38,033 nt of DNA from JBEBGV01 sp040081265 (GTDB taxonomy: Bacteria; Acidobacteriota; Vicinamibacteria; Vicinamibacterales; UBA2999), in contig JBEBGV010000044.1 of assembly GCA_040081265.1 (NCBI GenBank), forward strand, positions 1 to 38,033, read 5' to 3'. The notes beneath the pieces were generated by a model, which was given only the letters and a program-made list of their open reading frames with translations, had not been told where the DNA came from and did not search any database. A program made the position numbers and the translations under genes. Shown one piece after another: positions 15,632-24,664 of the stretch. Position 1 is the stretch's first letter; each line of letters starts with the position of its first letter.

Positions 15632-16781
15632 CGAACAACGTTTCCCAGCCACGCTCCATCGCGCCCGCACTGGCACGCGCCCGAGTCTGGGCGGCTTGTC
15701 CCAGGCGGAGACGTTGCTCGGGGTGCTGCGCCAGTTGAATCATGGCGTCTGCGCACGCCGACGCGTCACCGGCTCCAAAGAGAAGACCCGTCTCACCATG
15801 GTGAATGAGCTCGCGGACTCCCGGGGCATCGCTTCCCAGCAGGGGCAGGCCCGCCGCCGCCGCTTCGAGCAGAAAGGTGGGTGACACTTCGTGATCACTG
15901 GCGAGCACGGCGATGTCGGCCAGCGCGAGAAACTCACGCACCTCGTCGCGGCCGCCCACCCACAGCACATGGTTCGTCAGACCTCGCGACGCCGTCAGCT
16001 CGCGCAGCCGCGAGGCGTGTTCAGCAAACCCCGGGAACTCAGCACCGACGCACACGAGCACCACGTTCGTTCCCGCCGACCTCGCCCGCTCAACCGCCTC
16101 GAGCAGCAGGTCGTGGCGCTTCACCGGGTTCAGGTGCGCCACGCAGACGGCAACGAGATCGGCCTGGGGGATCGAGTGGCGCCGACGGAGGCTGACGCAC
16201 TCGCCTTCAGGCACGTCGCCAGCGATGCCACCCTGATCTGGTGTGGGCGAGTTGGGAATCAGAACGAGGTCAGTGGCTGGAAACCCCAGGGCGATGAATC
16301 GCTCGATTGAATCCTGATTCAGGCAGACGATGCGTGTGCGCGCCTTGAGGAGTGCGGAAAACGCCAGCCGGCGACGCCACTTGAGGCGGCGGCTCAGCAG
16401 CGAGTCCACGTCCTCCTGGCAGACCCAGAACGTCGGGCCGTCGAGCGCTGTGCGCGCCAGCGCCAGTCGTACGGCGGCCGGATAGGAGAAGGCGATCGAT
16501 GCCGCTGGCCCGACCTGGGCCAGGGCCTGACGGAAGCGACCACGTGACCGCCACTGCTCGACCAACGACGCGGGCGAGAACTCGGCTGGCGCGTCGAGTT
16601 CGAGGATGTCGTCGAAGAGTCCCGCCTGAAGCGCGTCGACGGCCTTCGCGCGATTGAACACGAGGAGCAGGGACAGCCGGGCGTACTGATGCGCGACCCT
16701 GGCTACGCGTACGAGCACCCGCTCAGCCCCGCCCATGATGGCGAAGCTGTCGTGCACGATCAGGATCCGCGGGCTGCTCAC
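15615..16781 (-). CDS. GT4-family glycosyltransferase
   Basis: 388 aa from GTG 16781, overlapping the TGA of the upstream gene (GTGA). The N-terminal domain opens with ILIVHDSFAIMGGAERVLVRVA. The C-terminal donor-binding domain has VCVAHLNPVKRHDLLLEAV, ADIAVLASDHEVSPTFLLEAAAAGLPLLGSDAPGVREL and GETGLLF. The GT-B fold and the E-x7-E-type region (ending in LLEAA) are clear; in place of the usual EGFG stretch it has HEVSPTFLLEA. The nucleotide-sugar donor and acceptor cannot be read from the sequence. It is cotranscribed with the GINT1-like gene. Confidence 0.78.
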   Translation of the reverse strand: MSSPRILIVHDSFAIMGGAERVLVRVARVAHQYARLSLLLVFNRAKAVDALQAGLFDDILELDAPAEFSPASLVEQWRSRGRFRQALAQVGPAASIAFSYPAAVRLALARTALDGPTFWVCQEDVDSLLSRRLKWRRRLAFSALLKARTRIVCLNQDSIERFIALGFPATDLVLIPNSPTPDQGGIAGDVPEGECVSLRRRHSIPQADLVAVCVAHLNPVKRHDLLLEAVERARSAGTNVVLVCVGAEFPGFAEHASRLRELTASRGLTNHVLWVGGRDEVREFLALADIAVLASDHEVSPTFLLEAAAAGLPLLGSDAPGVRELIHHGETGLLFGAGDASACADAMIQLAQHPEQRLRLGQAAQTRARASAGAMERGWETLFASVLR

Positions 16782-17740
16782 CGTAGTCTCAGGACGCGCT
16801 TCGCTGCGCAGCCGTCAACGACGGCGAGCCATCCGCCGTCATCGAGCGTGACGCCATCAAAGGTGTGCATGCCGTGACTGTTCCAGCCACTCCCGCTGGG
16901 CCCGAGCACAGGATTGCCCTCCGCCTTGCGCTCGCGATACGCGGTCGGCGTAAGTTCCAGGATCTCAAACGCGTTGACCTCCCGGCCGTAGAAATCGGCA
17001 CAATCCTGAGCAACGCGGAACAGCCGATTGTCCCAGCGAAACACCCGGCCGGCAGGTCGCGCATGACGCTCATCGTCTGTCAGGATTGGGCTGGCCGGAT
17101 GCTCGTGCCATGGCCCCTCGACATCGTCTGCGAAGTACAGGCCCAGGCGCCCGTGTCCGCGCGGGCTGGTTTGCGCGAACAACCACAGGCGGTCGTCATG
17201 TTCGAACACCGTGGGATCGACGAACACGCCCTTCATCAGGGTTCCGGCAAACTCCCAGCCGCGCGGAAATGCCGTCGCCCTGTAGAGCCGGAGCTCGACC
17301 GCGCGGAGACTCTCGGGAATCATGTAGTGCTCACCGCGCCACGCCAACACCTGCGGATACGACACGTGAAAGGGCTCACGGAGGACGATGCGATCGTAGG
17401 CCCAGCGCAGACCGTCGTGACTCGATGCGTGCGCGACAACGCCACGCTCGACGTCACCATCCCAGACCTCGAAGAACAGGTGCCAGACGTTGCCCTCGCG
17501 GACCAGGAACGGATCGGCGACAAAACCGGCGCGGACGTCGGTGATGTCCGCGGCGGTGAGCACCGGATTGGTGATCGCACGCGGGGCCTTGAGCTGGAAC
17601 GGAGATGTGCCGGTCATGACACCGATCGACCAGATGTAGTACTCGTCGGTGAATACATACCCCCTGACGCGCACCAGGTAGACGGCGACCGCAAAACCCG
17701 CCGCGGCGCTGGCCATCGCCACGGCGAACATCGGCAACAT
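16778..17740 (-). CDS. GINT1 N-terminal-domain-like protein (five-bladed-propeller type)
   Basis: 320 aa. After an N-terminal hydrophobic helix (about residues 4-24) comes a region similar to the N-terminal domain of plant glucosamine inositolphosphorylceramide transferase 1 and its bacterial relatives. Recognisable segments are WSIGVMTGTSPFQL, ITNPVLTAADITDVRAGFVADPFLVREGNVWHLFFEVW, SYPQVLAWRGEHYMIPES and VFVDPTVFEHDDRLWLFAQ. The repeating D-P-F/D-P-T and WxLFF patterns recall GH43-like propellers. In plants this part accompanies a GT64 domain, which is absent here. Bacterial versions occur in glycan and formyltransferase contexts, but their activity is not established to my knowledge. It is divergent from the GT4 gene at 17761 with only 20 bp between annotated starts. 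Confidence 0.65.
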   Translation of the reverse strand: MLPMFAVAMASAAAGFAVAVYLVRVRGYVFTDEYYIWSIGVMTGTSPFQLKAPRAITNPVLTAADITDVRAGFVADPFLVREGNVWHLFFEVWDGDVERGVVAHASSHDGLRWAYDRIVLREPFHVSYPQVLAWRGEHYMIPESLRAVELRLYRATAFPRGWEFAGTLMKGVFVDPTVFEHDDRLWLFAQTSPRGHGRLGLYFADDVEGPWHEHPASPILTDDERHARPAGRVFRWDNRLFRVAQDCADFYGREVNAFEILELTPTAYRERKAEGNPVLGPSGSGWNSHGMHTFDGVTLDDGGWLAVVDGCAAKRVLRLR

Positions 17741-17760
17741 AGTGGTTACACTACATCGAA

Positions 17761-18948
17761 GTGAGCGCAGCCAAGCCAGACGCCAGGGCGGGACCGATGC
17801 CGCTTGGTGGAAAGCGGATCATCATCGTGCTCGGGGCTCTGGCGATCGCAGGCGCCGAGCGGCAGGCGCTGCTGCTGGCGCGGCGGCTCAAGGGTGAGTA
17901 TGGCGCGGTCCCTGAAATCTGGGGTGTATGGGATCCCTCTCCGTCGACGCTTGGCTATGAGGACGAAGTCCCGCAGCATATCCATCACGTCCGCTGGCAG
18001 ACGTCCCCGCTCGTGCGCCTCGCCAACCTTGTGAAGCTGGGTCTTGCCCTGCGCCGCGCGCGGCCCGACGTCCTGATGCCGTTCACCATGCCGCCGAACT
18101 TCTTCTGCGGCCTCATCTGGAAGATCACCGGCGCCAGCACGTGTATCTGGAATCAGCGTGACGAAGGCTTTACTCGCCGCCCGCAGCTCGGCGAACGGCT
18201 GGCCGCCAGGCTGACGCCGTGGTTCGCCTCCAATTCGGCTCGGGGTCGCAGTTTTCTGGTCGACACCTTGAATGTGCCGGCCACGCGCATACGGGTAATC
18301 GACAACGGAGTCGAGGCGATCCGCCCCGACGTGCCACGAGCTGAGTGGCGCCGGCGGCTGGGTCTCGACGAATCATCCGTCCTGGCCTGCATGGTCGGCA
18401 ACTTCCAGAGCTGGAAGGATCACGAAACGCTGATTCGGGCGTGGCGGGTAGTGCTCGACGGGCTCCTCCTGTCTGGCGAGAACGCCACCCTTCTGCTCGC
18501 CGGTGGAGCCGGCGACGTCCGCCTCGAGGACCTTCAGGCGCTCGTGCGCGGTCTCGCACTCGAGCCTCATGTGATCTTCCTGGGCTACGTGCCGGACGTG
18601 CCGTCTCTGCTCGGTGCGGTGGACATCGGGGTGTTCAGCTCAAAGACTGAAGGCGCGCCCAACGGGGTGCTCGAGGTCATGGCTGCGGGACTGCCGGTCG
18701 TCGGCACGAACATCCCTGGCGTCGCCCACCTGGTCGGTGGCGGCGATCGCGCTCAACTGGCCGAGCCCGGAGACGAGCACGGCCTGGCGGAGCGGATCCT
18801 CGCACTGGTGCGCGACCCGGCGTTACGACGCACACTCGGCACCCGAAACAAGACGAGGGTCGAACAGGAATTTTCGCCCGACCGCATGTGCCGGGAGTAC
18901 GTCGGTCTGATCGAGACAGCCCTAGCCAATCCTCGAGCTTTTTCCTAA
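17761..18948 (+). CDS. GT4-family glycosyltransferase
   Basis: 395 aa as drawn from GTG 17761; ATG 17797 (giving MPLGGKRIIIVLG) is a good alternative and would leave room for a promoter. GT4 features: LGALAIAGAERQALLLARRLK, an N-terminal domain ending in IRVIDNGVE, CMVGNFQSWKDHETLIRAWR, LLLAGGAGDVRLEDLQALV, VIFLGYVPDVPSLLGAVDIGVFSSKTEGAPNGVLEVMAAGLPVVGTNIPGV. The catalytic E-x7-E sits in EGAPNGVLE. The acceptor is unknown. It stands at the head of the plus-strand run leading into the polyketide genes, 49 nt before the phosphopantetheinyl transferase, so it may glycosylate their product, or it may simply close the glycan block. Confidence 0.78.
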   Translation: MSAAKPDARAGPMPLGGKRIIIVLGALAIAGAERQALLLARRLKGEYGAVPEIWGVWDPSPSTLGYEDEVPQHIHHVRWQTSPLVRLANLVKLGLALRRARPDVLMPFTMPPNFFCGLIWKITGASTCIWNQRDEGFTRRPQLGERLAARLTPWFASNSARGRSFLVDTLNVPATRIRVIDNGVEAIRPDVPRAEWRRRLGLDESSVLACMVGNFQSWKDHETLIRAWRVVLDGLLLSGENATLLLAGGAGDVRLEDLQALVRGLALEPHVIFLGYVPDVPSLLGAVDIGVFSSKTEGAPNGVLEVMAAGLPVVGTNIPGVAHLVGGGDRAQLAEPGDEHGLAERILALVRDPALRRTLGTRNKTRVEQEFSPDRMCREYVGLIETALANPRAFS

Positions 18949-18997
18949 AGAATTCTCAAGTTCTGCCGAATCCCCAGAGAGGGAGAGGTAGTGTATC

Positions 18998-19711
18998 GTG
19001 GGGCTCAATACCATGTCATGGACGCTCCACTCGGACCAGGGAACCCAGGTCGTTGTGAGTGGCCTCGAGACGGACTCTGACGCCATCGAGGCGTCCATGG
19101 CGCTGCTGTCGGCGGACGAACGCCTCAGGGCGGATCGGTTCGTGTTCGACGCTGATCGCCATCGTTTCGTCGCCGCACGGGCTCGCCTGCGAGAACTGCT
19201 CGGCCAACGCCTGGACGTTCGGCCGGAGTCGGTCGAACTGACCTACGGAGACCAGGGCAAGCCGGCGCTCGCCCCACGGTTTGCAGGATCGGCCCTTCGA
19301 TTCAACGTCTCGCACAGCCAGCACCACGCCGTCTTCGCCTTCTCCTGCGATTCGGAGGTTGGGGTCGATCTGGAAGACGTGCGCGTCCTCCCCGACGCCG
19401 ATGACGTGGCCGAACGGATGTTTTCCCGGCTCGAGTCGGCGACATACAGCGTGCTCCCCCCACGCGACAAGCCGCTCGGGTTCTTCAACTGCTGGACTCG
19501 CAAGGAGGCGTTCATCAAGGCGCTGGGCGAGGGGCTGTCACACGCGCTCGACCGCTTTGACGTCTCCCTCGCGCCCGGTGACGCTGCGCGCATCCTGCGC
19601 GTCGACGCGACGCCGGGCGAGCGATGCGGCTGGACGCTGTCGAGCTTTTCTCCCGCACCAGGACTGGTCGGCGCGGTCGTCACACGCACCCGGAATCTCG
19701 AGACCGCATGA
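18998..19711 (+). CDS. Sfp-type 4'-phosphopantetheinyl transferase
   Basis: 237 aa, the usual length for the Sfp/Gsp/HetI branch. It transfers phosphopantetheine from CoA to a serine of acyl or peptidyl carrier proteins. Motifs: RARLRELLGQRL, LRFNVSHSQHHAVFAFS, the Mg-binding GVDLEDVR, and FFNCWTRKEAFIKALGEGL, which contains the W-x2-KEA catalytic block. GTG 18998 has GGGAGAGG upstream at good distance; ATG 19013 is possible. Its TGA overlaps the ATG of the next gene (ATGA), so it is coupled to the polyketide genes. It presumably activates the three carrier domains encoded downstream (Ser1205, Ser38 and Ser1468 of their proteins). Confidence 0.9.
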   Translation: MGLNTMSWTLHSDQGTQVVVSGLETDSDAIEASMALLSADERLRADRFVFDADRHRFVAARARLRELLGQRLDVRPESVELTYGDQGKPALAPRFAGSALRFNVSHSQHHAVFAFSCDSEVGVDLEDVRVLPDADDVAERMFSRLESATYSVLPPRDKPLGFFNCWTRKEAFIKALGEGLSHALDRFDVSLAPGDAARILRVDATPGERCGWTLSSFSPAPGLVGAVVTRTRNLETA

Positions 19712-22700
19712 AGGCCTCGATCACCCTTTCTCCGGGCGAACCCGTTACGGCGTCCGCCGAGTTCAGCGTCGGCATCGGTTCCTTTCCCGACCTTGCAGAC
19801 CACGGTTTCGAGGACATGGTGGTCGTGCCAGGCGCGCTCTACCTCGCCATGGCCCGCTCAGTGGCACAGGCGCTGGCCCCCGGCTCGGCGTCGACGTGCC
19901 GTCACGTCGAGTTCCACAGTCCGATCATCCTGTCTGCCGAAGACACGGTCATCCGCGTCGACGTTCGCACACGCCAGGATGGAGGGGCGGACTACACCTT
20001 CTACGAAGCGGGGGGCGCAGCGCGAGCGGCATCGCTCGACGTCGAACGCACTGCCGCCACCGAGGCGCATCGCCTCACCGCCTTCGACATCGAAGCGTTT
20101 CAGAGCCAGGCGCTGTCGGAGGCCGACGGGAAGACTGTCTACGGCCTCCTCCTCGAGAACGGAAACCTCTACGGCCCGTCGTTCCAGCGGATATCCCGTC
20201 TCTGGCGACGCGACAACGAGGCGCTCGGGAAGCTCGCGGTGGTCCCTGCCGATCCGGGCTCCTCGGCGACCGACCTTCACCCGAGCCTGCTCGATGCCGG
20301 CATCCAGCTGCTGGCGGCCATCACTGCTGACAGGAAGAGGACATTCATCCTGCGATCGATCGCGCGCGTGGAGGTGCACGCCGAGACCTTCGCAGGCGAT
20401 CTGTGGGCTCACGCCACCCTCACCGGGGAAACGGGTGACGCTGCCGGTCTTACGGGCAGCGTGCGTATCTTCGACGAGCACGACAAGCCCGTGTTCGTCC
20501 TGGACGGAGTGGGCTTCTCGCTCCTCGACCGCCTCCCCACGGCAGCGGACGCACACCCCACCGCGGTGGTGGTGGCCGCCAACTTCACGGCCGAGCCCGT
20601 CGGCGACGCGCTCTCGTTCCGGGGCGAGCAGTTCGGCAGGCGCCTTGACATCACGTTTGCGCCGTACAACCAGCTGTTTCAGCAGCTGTTGGACCCCGCC
20701 AGCTCGCTCGGACAGAACCGTGACGGGATCAACGTCATCCTTCTTGACGTGAAGGAATGGGTCACCGGACAGCCGCATCGGACCATGACGCTGAGCGCGG
20801 ACCAGGCCGCGCGGCACTTCGGGTCTCGTCCTCGCTATACGCTGCCGAACGGGCTGCAGATCGTACAGCTGAACCCGTATGAGACTGACTATGTCTACAA
20901 GGAGATCTTCGAGGACCGCTGCTATCTGAAGCACGGCATCAGTCTTCGCGACGGCGACACCGTCGTCGATATCGGCGCCAACATCGGACTGTTTTCGCTG
21001 TTCGTCATGAGCCAGTGCCGCGCGTCCCGCGTCTTTGCATTCGAGCCGGCTCCTGCCGTTTACGAACTCTTGAGGGCCAACTGCGAGGCGTACGGCGCAA
21101 CCGTCCATGCCGTCAACGCCGGAGTGTCGGACGCTCCGCGCACGGCGACGTTCACCTTCTATGAAAAGTCCTCGGTGTTTTCCGGCTTCCACACCGATGA
21201 AGCCGATGACCGTGAGGCGATCGAGGCGATCGTCCGCAACACCCTGGCCTCGGCAACGACGGTCGATCCCGACGCGGTTCAGGAGTACGTGCGTGACCTC
21301 ACTGCGGATCGCCTCCGTAGGACGACCCACGAAGTCCGTCTCACGTCGGTATCCGAGATCATCCGCGAGCACGCGATCGACACCATCGACCTGCTGAAGA
21401 TCGACGCGGAACGGAGCGAACTCGACATCATCGGTGGCATCGCCGACGACGACTGGCCGAGGATCCGGCAGCTGGTGATGGAGATCCACGATCGGACAGA
21501 GGAGACCGTCGCCCGGATCCAAGCGCTGCTGGTCGAGAAGGGCTTTCAGTGCACCGTCGAGCACGAACGACTGCTCGAGGGCAGCGGGCTCTTCAATCTC
21601 TACGCGACCAGAGACGCGGTCAGCTCGCAGGACACCAGCCACGCTGATCGAGACGACGTGAGCCTCGACGCCACCGTTGATGACTTCACCAGCGCGCTGC
21701 GGTCGTTCACGCAGCATGCGCCTGCACCGTTGATTCTGTGCATGTGCCCGTCTGGCCCGCGGACACCCCCGATCGATGAAGCGGAATCACGCCTGCTGAG
21801 TGCGGTCAGTTCGATGCCCCGGGTTCACGCCATCAGGTCGTCGCTGCTGCTCACGGACTATTCCATCGCCGACTACTACGACCCACACGCGCAGCAGGCG
21901 GGCCACGTGCCCTACACCCCGGAAGGCTTCGCAGCGGTCGCGACGGCGGTCACCAGAACGATCTACAACCTCGAGAGAACACCATTCAAGGTCATCGTCC
22001 TGGACTGTGACAACACGCTCTGGAAGGGCGTCTGCGGGGAGGACGGCCCTGCAGGAGTCGAGATCACGGCGTCGTATCGGTTTCTGCAGCAGTTCATGGT
22101 CGATCAGGTCAACGCCGGCATGCTCCTGTGCCTGTGCAGCAAGAACGACGAGCGCGACGTACTGGATGTGTTCGAGCGGCGAACAGACATGGTGTTGAAG
22201 CGAGAGCACCTGGTCGCGCACAGAATCAACTGGAGCGCCAAGTCGGACAACATCCGGTCACTGGCAGCAGAACTCGGTCTCGGACTCGAAAGCGTGATCC
22301 TGGTCGATGACAATCCGGTGGAGTGCGCTGAGGTCAGGAGCGGGTGTCCAGAGGTGCTCACGCTGGAGCTTCCTGCCGACAGCAGCGCGATTCCGGCGTT
22401 CCTGAATCACGTGTGGGCGTTTGACCGTCCGGCGTCGACCGATGAAGACCGGAACCGCACGCGCATGTATCGCGACGACGTCGAGCGGCGCACCTTCCAG
22501 CAGCAGACGCTTTCGCTCGGCGACTTCATCACGGGGCTGAACCTGCGGGTGGAGATCGCGGAGGCGACCGCCGCCGAGGTCGCCAGAATCTCGCAGCTGA
22601 CCTGGCGGACGAACCAGTTCAACTTCACAACCATCAGGCGCTCAGAACAGGACGTGCGCGATTACCTGGCCGACGCGAACGCGACCTGCCTGACCGTGCG

Positions 22701-23526
22701 CGTCAAGGACCGATTCGGCGACTACGGGCTGGTCGGCGTGGTGATGTACACGACTGCTGAGAGCACGTTGCGCGTGGATACGCTGCTCCTGAGCTGCCGG
22801 GTCCTCGGCCGAGGCGTCGAGCACGCAATCCTTTCCGACCTCGGCACACGGGCCATGACGGCCGGCGTGGCACACGTGGACCTCACGTATCGACCGACCG
22901 GGAAGAACGATCCCGCCCGCGCCTTTGCTGCCAGCGTCCGGGGAGAAGATGTTCCCCGAGCCGAGGCGACCTGGACCTTTGACGCGGAGCGCCTGGCACG
23001 GCTCAGGTACGAGCCGGTCGCGACAACGCCAACCGCGGTTGCGCCAGGCACCGCCGCTGCAGCGCCGCTCTCGCGACCGGCGCGCGTTGCGGCAGGGACC
23101 GGTGCGCAGATACTCCAGCGCATCGCTCAAGAGTGTTCGGACATGACGCAGGTGACGCGGGCCATCGAGAGCGCCCGGGGCGTCCAGGCTGCCACCGCTT
23201 CCATCACTGAGCCGACCACTGACGGCCCGCTGGACGCCCGGCTCCTCAATATCTGGCAGCGCGTGCTGGGTGTCGCCCACATCGGGCAGAACGACAACTT
23301 CTTCGATGTCGGCGGCACGTCGCTCAAGGCTGTCCAGGTGGTGGCGCTCGTCCGCAAGGAACTGGCGCACAGTCTTTCCATCGTGACCCTGTTTGAGTGC
23401 CCGACCGTCGCGTCTCTCACCGCGCGGCTACGGGAACCGGCGGCCACTGCCGATACGGCCCGCGACACGGAGGCTGCCCTGCGCGGACAGAAGCGGCGAA
23501 CCATCAAGCGGCAGAGGGCGTCCTGA
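19708..23526 (+). CDS. DH - FkbH (with nested FkbM methyltransferase) - ACP fusion
   Basis: 1272 aa starting at ATG 19708 in an ATGA overlap. Residues about 10-285 are a polyketide dehydratase domain with His32 (ADHGFEDMVVVPG) and Asp196/Gln200 (LLDAGIQLL). Residues about 290-350 match the N-terminal part of FkbH-like proteins (FTAEPVGDAL, APYNQLFQQLLDP). An FkbM methyltransferase (about 360-640; VVDIGANIG with Asp421, FAFEPAP, LLKIDAERSELDI) interrupts it. The FkbH part resumes at about 650-1115 with the HAD motif LDCDNTLWKG (Asp766, Asp768), CSKNDERDV, LVDDNPVE and LTWRTNQFNFTT. A carrier domain follows (about 1160-1250, GGTSLKA, Ser1205). FkbH enzymes dephosphorylate 1,3-bisphosphoglycerate and load a glyceryl unit on an ACP, the entry to hydroxy- or methoxymalonyl-ACP. 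The fused methyltransferase could supply the O-methyl group; that is an inference. Confidence 0.85.
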   Translation: MKASITLSPGEPVTASAEFSVGIGSFPDLADHGFEDMVVVPGALYLAMARSVAQALAPGSASTCRHVEFHSPIILSAEDTVIRVDVRTRQDGGADYTFYEAGGAARAASLDVERTAATEAHRLTAFDIEAFQSQALSEADGKTVYGLLLENGNLYGPSFQRISRLWRRDNEALGKLAVVPADPGSSATDLHPSLLDAGIQLLAAITADRKRTFILRSIARVEVHAETFAGDLWAHATLTGETGDAAGLTGSVRIFDEHDKPVFVLDGVGFSLLDRLPTAADAHPTAVVVAANFTAEPVGDALSFRGEQFGRRLDITFAPYNQLFQQLLDPASSLGQNRDGINVILLDVKEWVTGQPHRTMTLSADQAARHFGSRPRYTLPNGLQIVQLNPYETDYVYKEIFEDRCYLKHGISLRDGDTVVDIGANIGLFSLFVMSQCRASRVFAFEPAPAVYELLRANCEAYGATVHAVNAGVSDAPRTATFTFYEKSSVFSGFHTDEADDREAIEAIVRNTLASATTVDPDAVQEYVRDLTADRLRRTTHEVRLTSVSEIIREHAIDTIDLLKIDAERSELDIIGGIADDDWPRIRQLVMEIHDRTEETVARIQALLVEKGFQCTVEHERLLEGSGLFNLYATRDAVSSQDTSHADRDDVSLDATVDDFTSALRSFTQHAPAPLILCMCPSGPRTPPIDEAESRLLSAVSSMPRVHAIRSSLLLTDYSIADYYDPHAQQAGHVPYTPEGFAAVATAVTRTIYNLERTPFKVIVLDCDNTLWKGVCGEDGPAGVEITASYRFLQQFMVDQVNAGMLLCLCSKNDERDVLDVFERRTDMVLKREHLVAHRINWSAKSDNIRSLAAELGLGLESVILVDDNPVECAEVRSGCPEVLTLELPADSSAIPAFLNHVWAFDRPASTDEDRNRTRMYRDDVERRTFQQQTLSLGDFITGLNLRVEIAEATAAEVARISQLTWRTNQFNFTTIRRSEQDVRDYLADANATCLTVRVKDRFGDYGLVGVVMYTTAESTLRVDTLLLSCRVLGRGVEHAILSDLGTRAMTAGVAHVDLTYRPTGKNDPARAFAASVRGEDVPRAEATWTFDAERLARLRYEPVATTPTAVAPGTAAAAPLSRPARVAAGTGAQILQRIAQECSDMTQVTRAIESARGVQAATASITEPTTDGPLDARLLNIWQRVLGVAHIGQNDNFFDVGGTSLKAVQVVALVRKELAHSLSIVTLFECPTVASLTARLREPAATADTARDTEAALRGQKRRTIKRQRAS

Positions 23527-23527
23527 C

Positions 23528-24388
23528 GTGGCATTCACGAGAATTGGTGTCGTCGGCACGGGCAATATCGGCATCGGTGTCATCACCGACCTGATCCTGC
23601 ATGGCATCACGGTCGTGGCGGTAGACGTCTCCGAGGACATCCTGCGGGATGCCCGTACGGCTGTCCTGCACAACGTGCGCGTCGCTCCCCTGCTGTCCAA
23701 ATCGCTGCCCAGGGTCACCAAAGACGAGGCCCAGGCACGCCTCGTCATGACGACAGACCTCGCCGAACTCGCCTCGTGCGACTTCGTCATCGAGAACGTG
23801 ACCGAGGACTGGGCGGTCAAGCGACCCCTGTACGAGTCGCTCGACCGACTGCTGCCTGCCAACGTCTGCATCGGCGCCAACACCTCATGCATCTCGATCA
23901 CGCAGATTGGCGGTGTCACCACGCGACCGGCCAACGTGGTGGGGATGCACCTGATGAACCCGGTTCATCTGAAGCCGACCGTCGAGGTCATTCGGGGATT
24001 CCACACCTCGGACGAGACCATCAACGCGCTGCTGGCGTTGTTCTCGGCCCTCGGCAAGGAAGCGATCATCGTCCAGGACATGCCGGGATTCGTCTCGAAC
24101 CGCATTTCCCACCTGTTCATGAACGAAGCGGCGTTCGTGCTGCAGGACGGCGTGTCGACGGCCGAGGACATCGACCGGATTTTCAAGGCCTGCTTCGGAC
24201 ACAAGATGGGGCCGCTCGAGACGGCGGACCTGATCGGCCTCGATACTGTCATGCGATCGCTCGACGTGCTCTACGAGAGCTATCACGATCCGAAGTACCG
24301 CTGTTGTCCGCTGCTCAGGAAGCTGGTCCATGCCGGCCACCTGGGACGCAAGACGGGGAAGGGGTTCCATGTGTATCCGGACGCCTGA
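23528..24388 (+). CDS. FkbK/ZmaG-like 3-hydroxyacyl-ACP dehydrogenase
   Basis: 286 aa from GTG 23528, one base after the previous stop codon. It has the 3-hydroxyacyl-CoA dehydrogenase fold: NAD-binding loop IGVVGTGNIGIGV, FVIENVTEDWAVKRPLYESLD, NTSCISIT, GMHLMNPVHLKPTVEVI with the catalytic His, and a C-terminal helical domain beginning PGFVSNRISHLFMNEA. In methoxymalonyl (FK520) and zwittermicin pathways the homologue oxidises glyceryl-ACP or seryl-ACP to the corresponding semialdehyde. The neighbours (FkbH fusion, ACP, acyl-CoA dehydrogenase) support this over a beta-oxidation role. Confidence 0.85.
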   Translation: MAFTRIGVVGTGNIGIGVITDLILHGITVVAVDVSEDILRDARTAVLHNVRVAPLLSKSLPRVTKDEAQARLVMTTDLAELASCDFVIENVTEDWAVKRPLYESLDRLLPANVCIGANTSCISITQIGGVTTRPANVVGMHLMNPVHLKPTVEVIRGFHTSDETINALLALFSALGKEAIIVQDMPGFVSNRISHLFMNEAAFVLQDGVSTAEDIDRIFKACFGHKMGPLETADLIGLDTVMRSLDVLYESYHDPKYRCCPLLRKLVHAGHLGRKTGKGFHVYPDA

Positions 24389-24409
24389 GGGTTTCGCGGG
24401 AGTGAGTCG

Positions 24410-24664
24410 ATGAGCACGGCAGCAGAAATCAGAGAGCAGGTCAGATCGTTCATTCTCCGTTCGATCACGCTCACCGAGCTCAGCGACGATGACAACCTGT
24501 TTGAGTCCGGGATCGTCAACTCGCTGTTTGCCGTTCAGCTGATGACGTTCATCGAGAAGACCTTTGACATCGAGGTCGAGAGTGACGACCTCGACATCGA
24601 GAACTTCAAGTCCGTGAGTGCAGCGACCGCGTTCGTGCTGCGGAAGAGCGGCGTGCGCTTGTGA
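24410..24664 (+). CDS. Free-standing acyl carrier protein (FkbJ/ZmaD/ZmaH-like)
   Basis: 84 aa carrier protein. The phosphopantetheine site is Ser38 in LFESGIVNSLFAVQL, with Asn before the Ser instead of the usual Asp. Acidic surface helices (FDIEVESDDLDIENF) are typical of dedicated extender-unit ACPs. GGGAG lies about 9 nt before ATG 24410. Its stop overlaps the GTG of the acyl-CoA dehydrogenase. In known pathways such an ACP carries glyceryl/hydroxymalonyl (FkbJ, ZmaD) or seryl/aminomalonyl (ZmaH) units. Because the FkbH protein already has its own ACP, this free one may be the seryl carrier loaded by the adenylation enzyme at 25822. Confidence 0.85.
   Translation: MSTAAEIREQVRSFILRSITLTELSDDDNLFESGIVNSLFAVQLMTFIEKTFDIEVESDDLDIENFKSVSAATAFVLRKSGVRL

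Noticed and set aside
19858..21717. 619-codon minus-strand open frame opposite the DH-FkbH gene
   Set aside because: Antisense shadow of a recognisable multidomain protein; its translation has no domain features.
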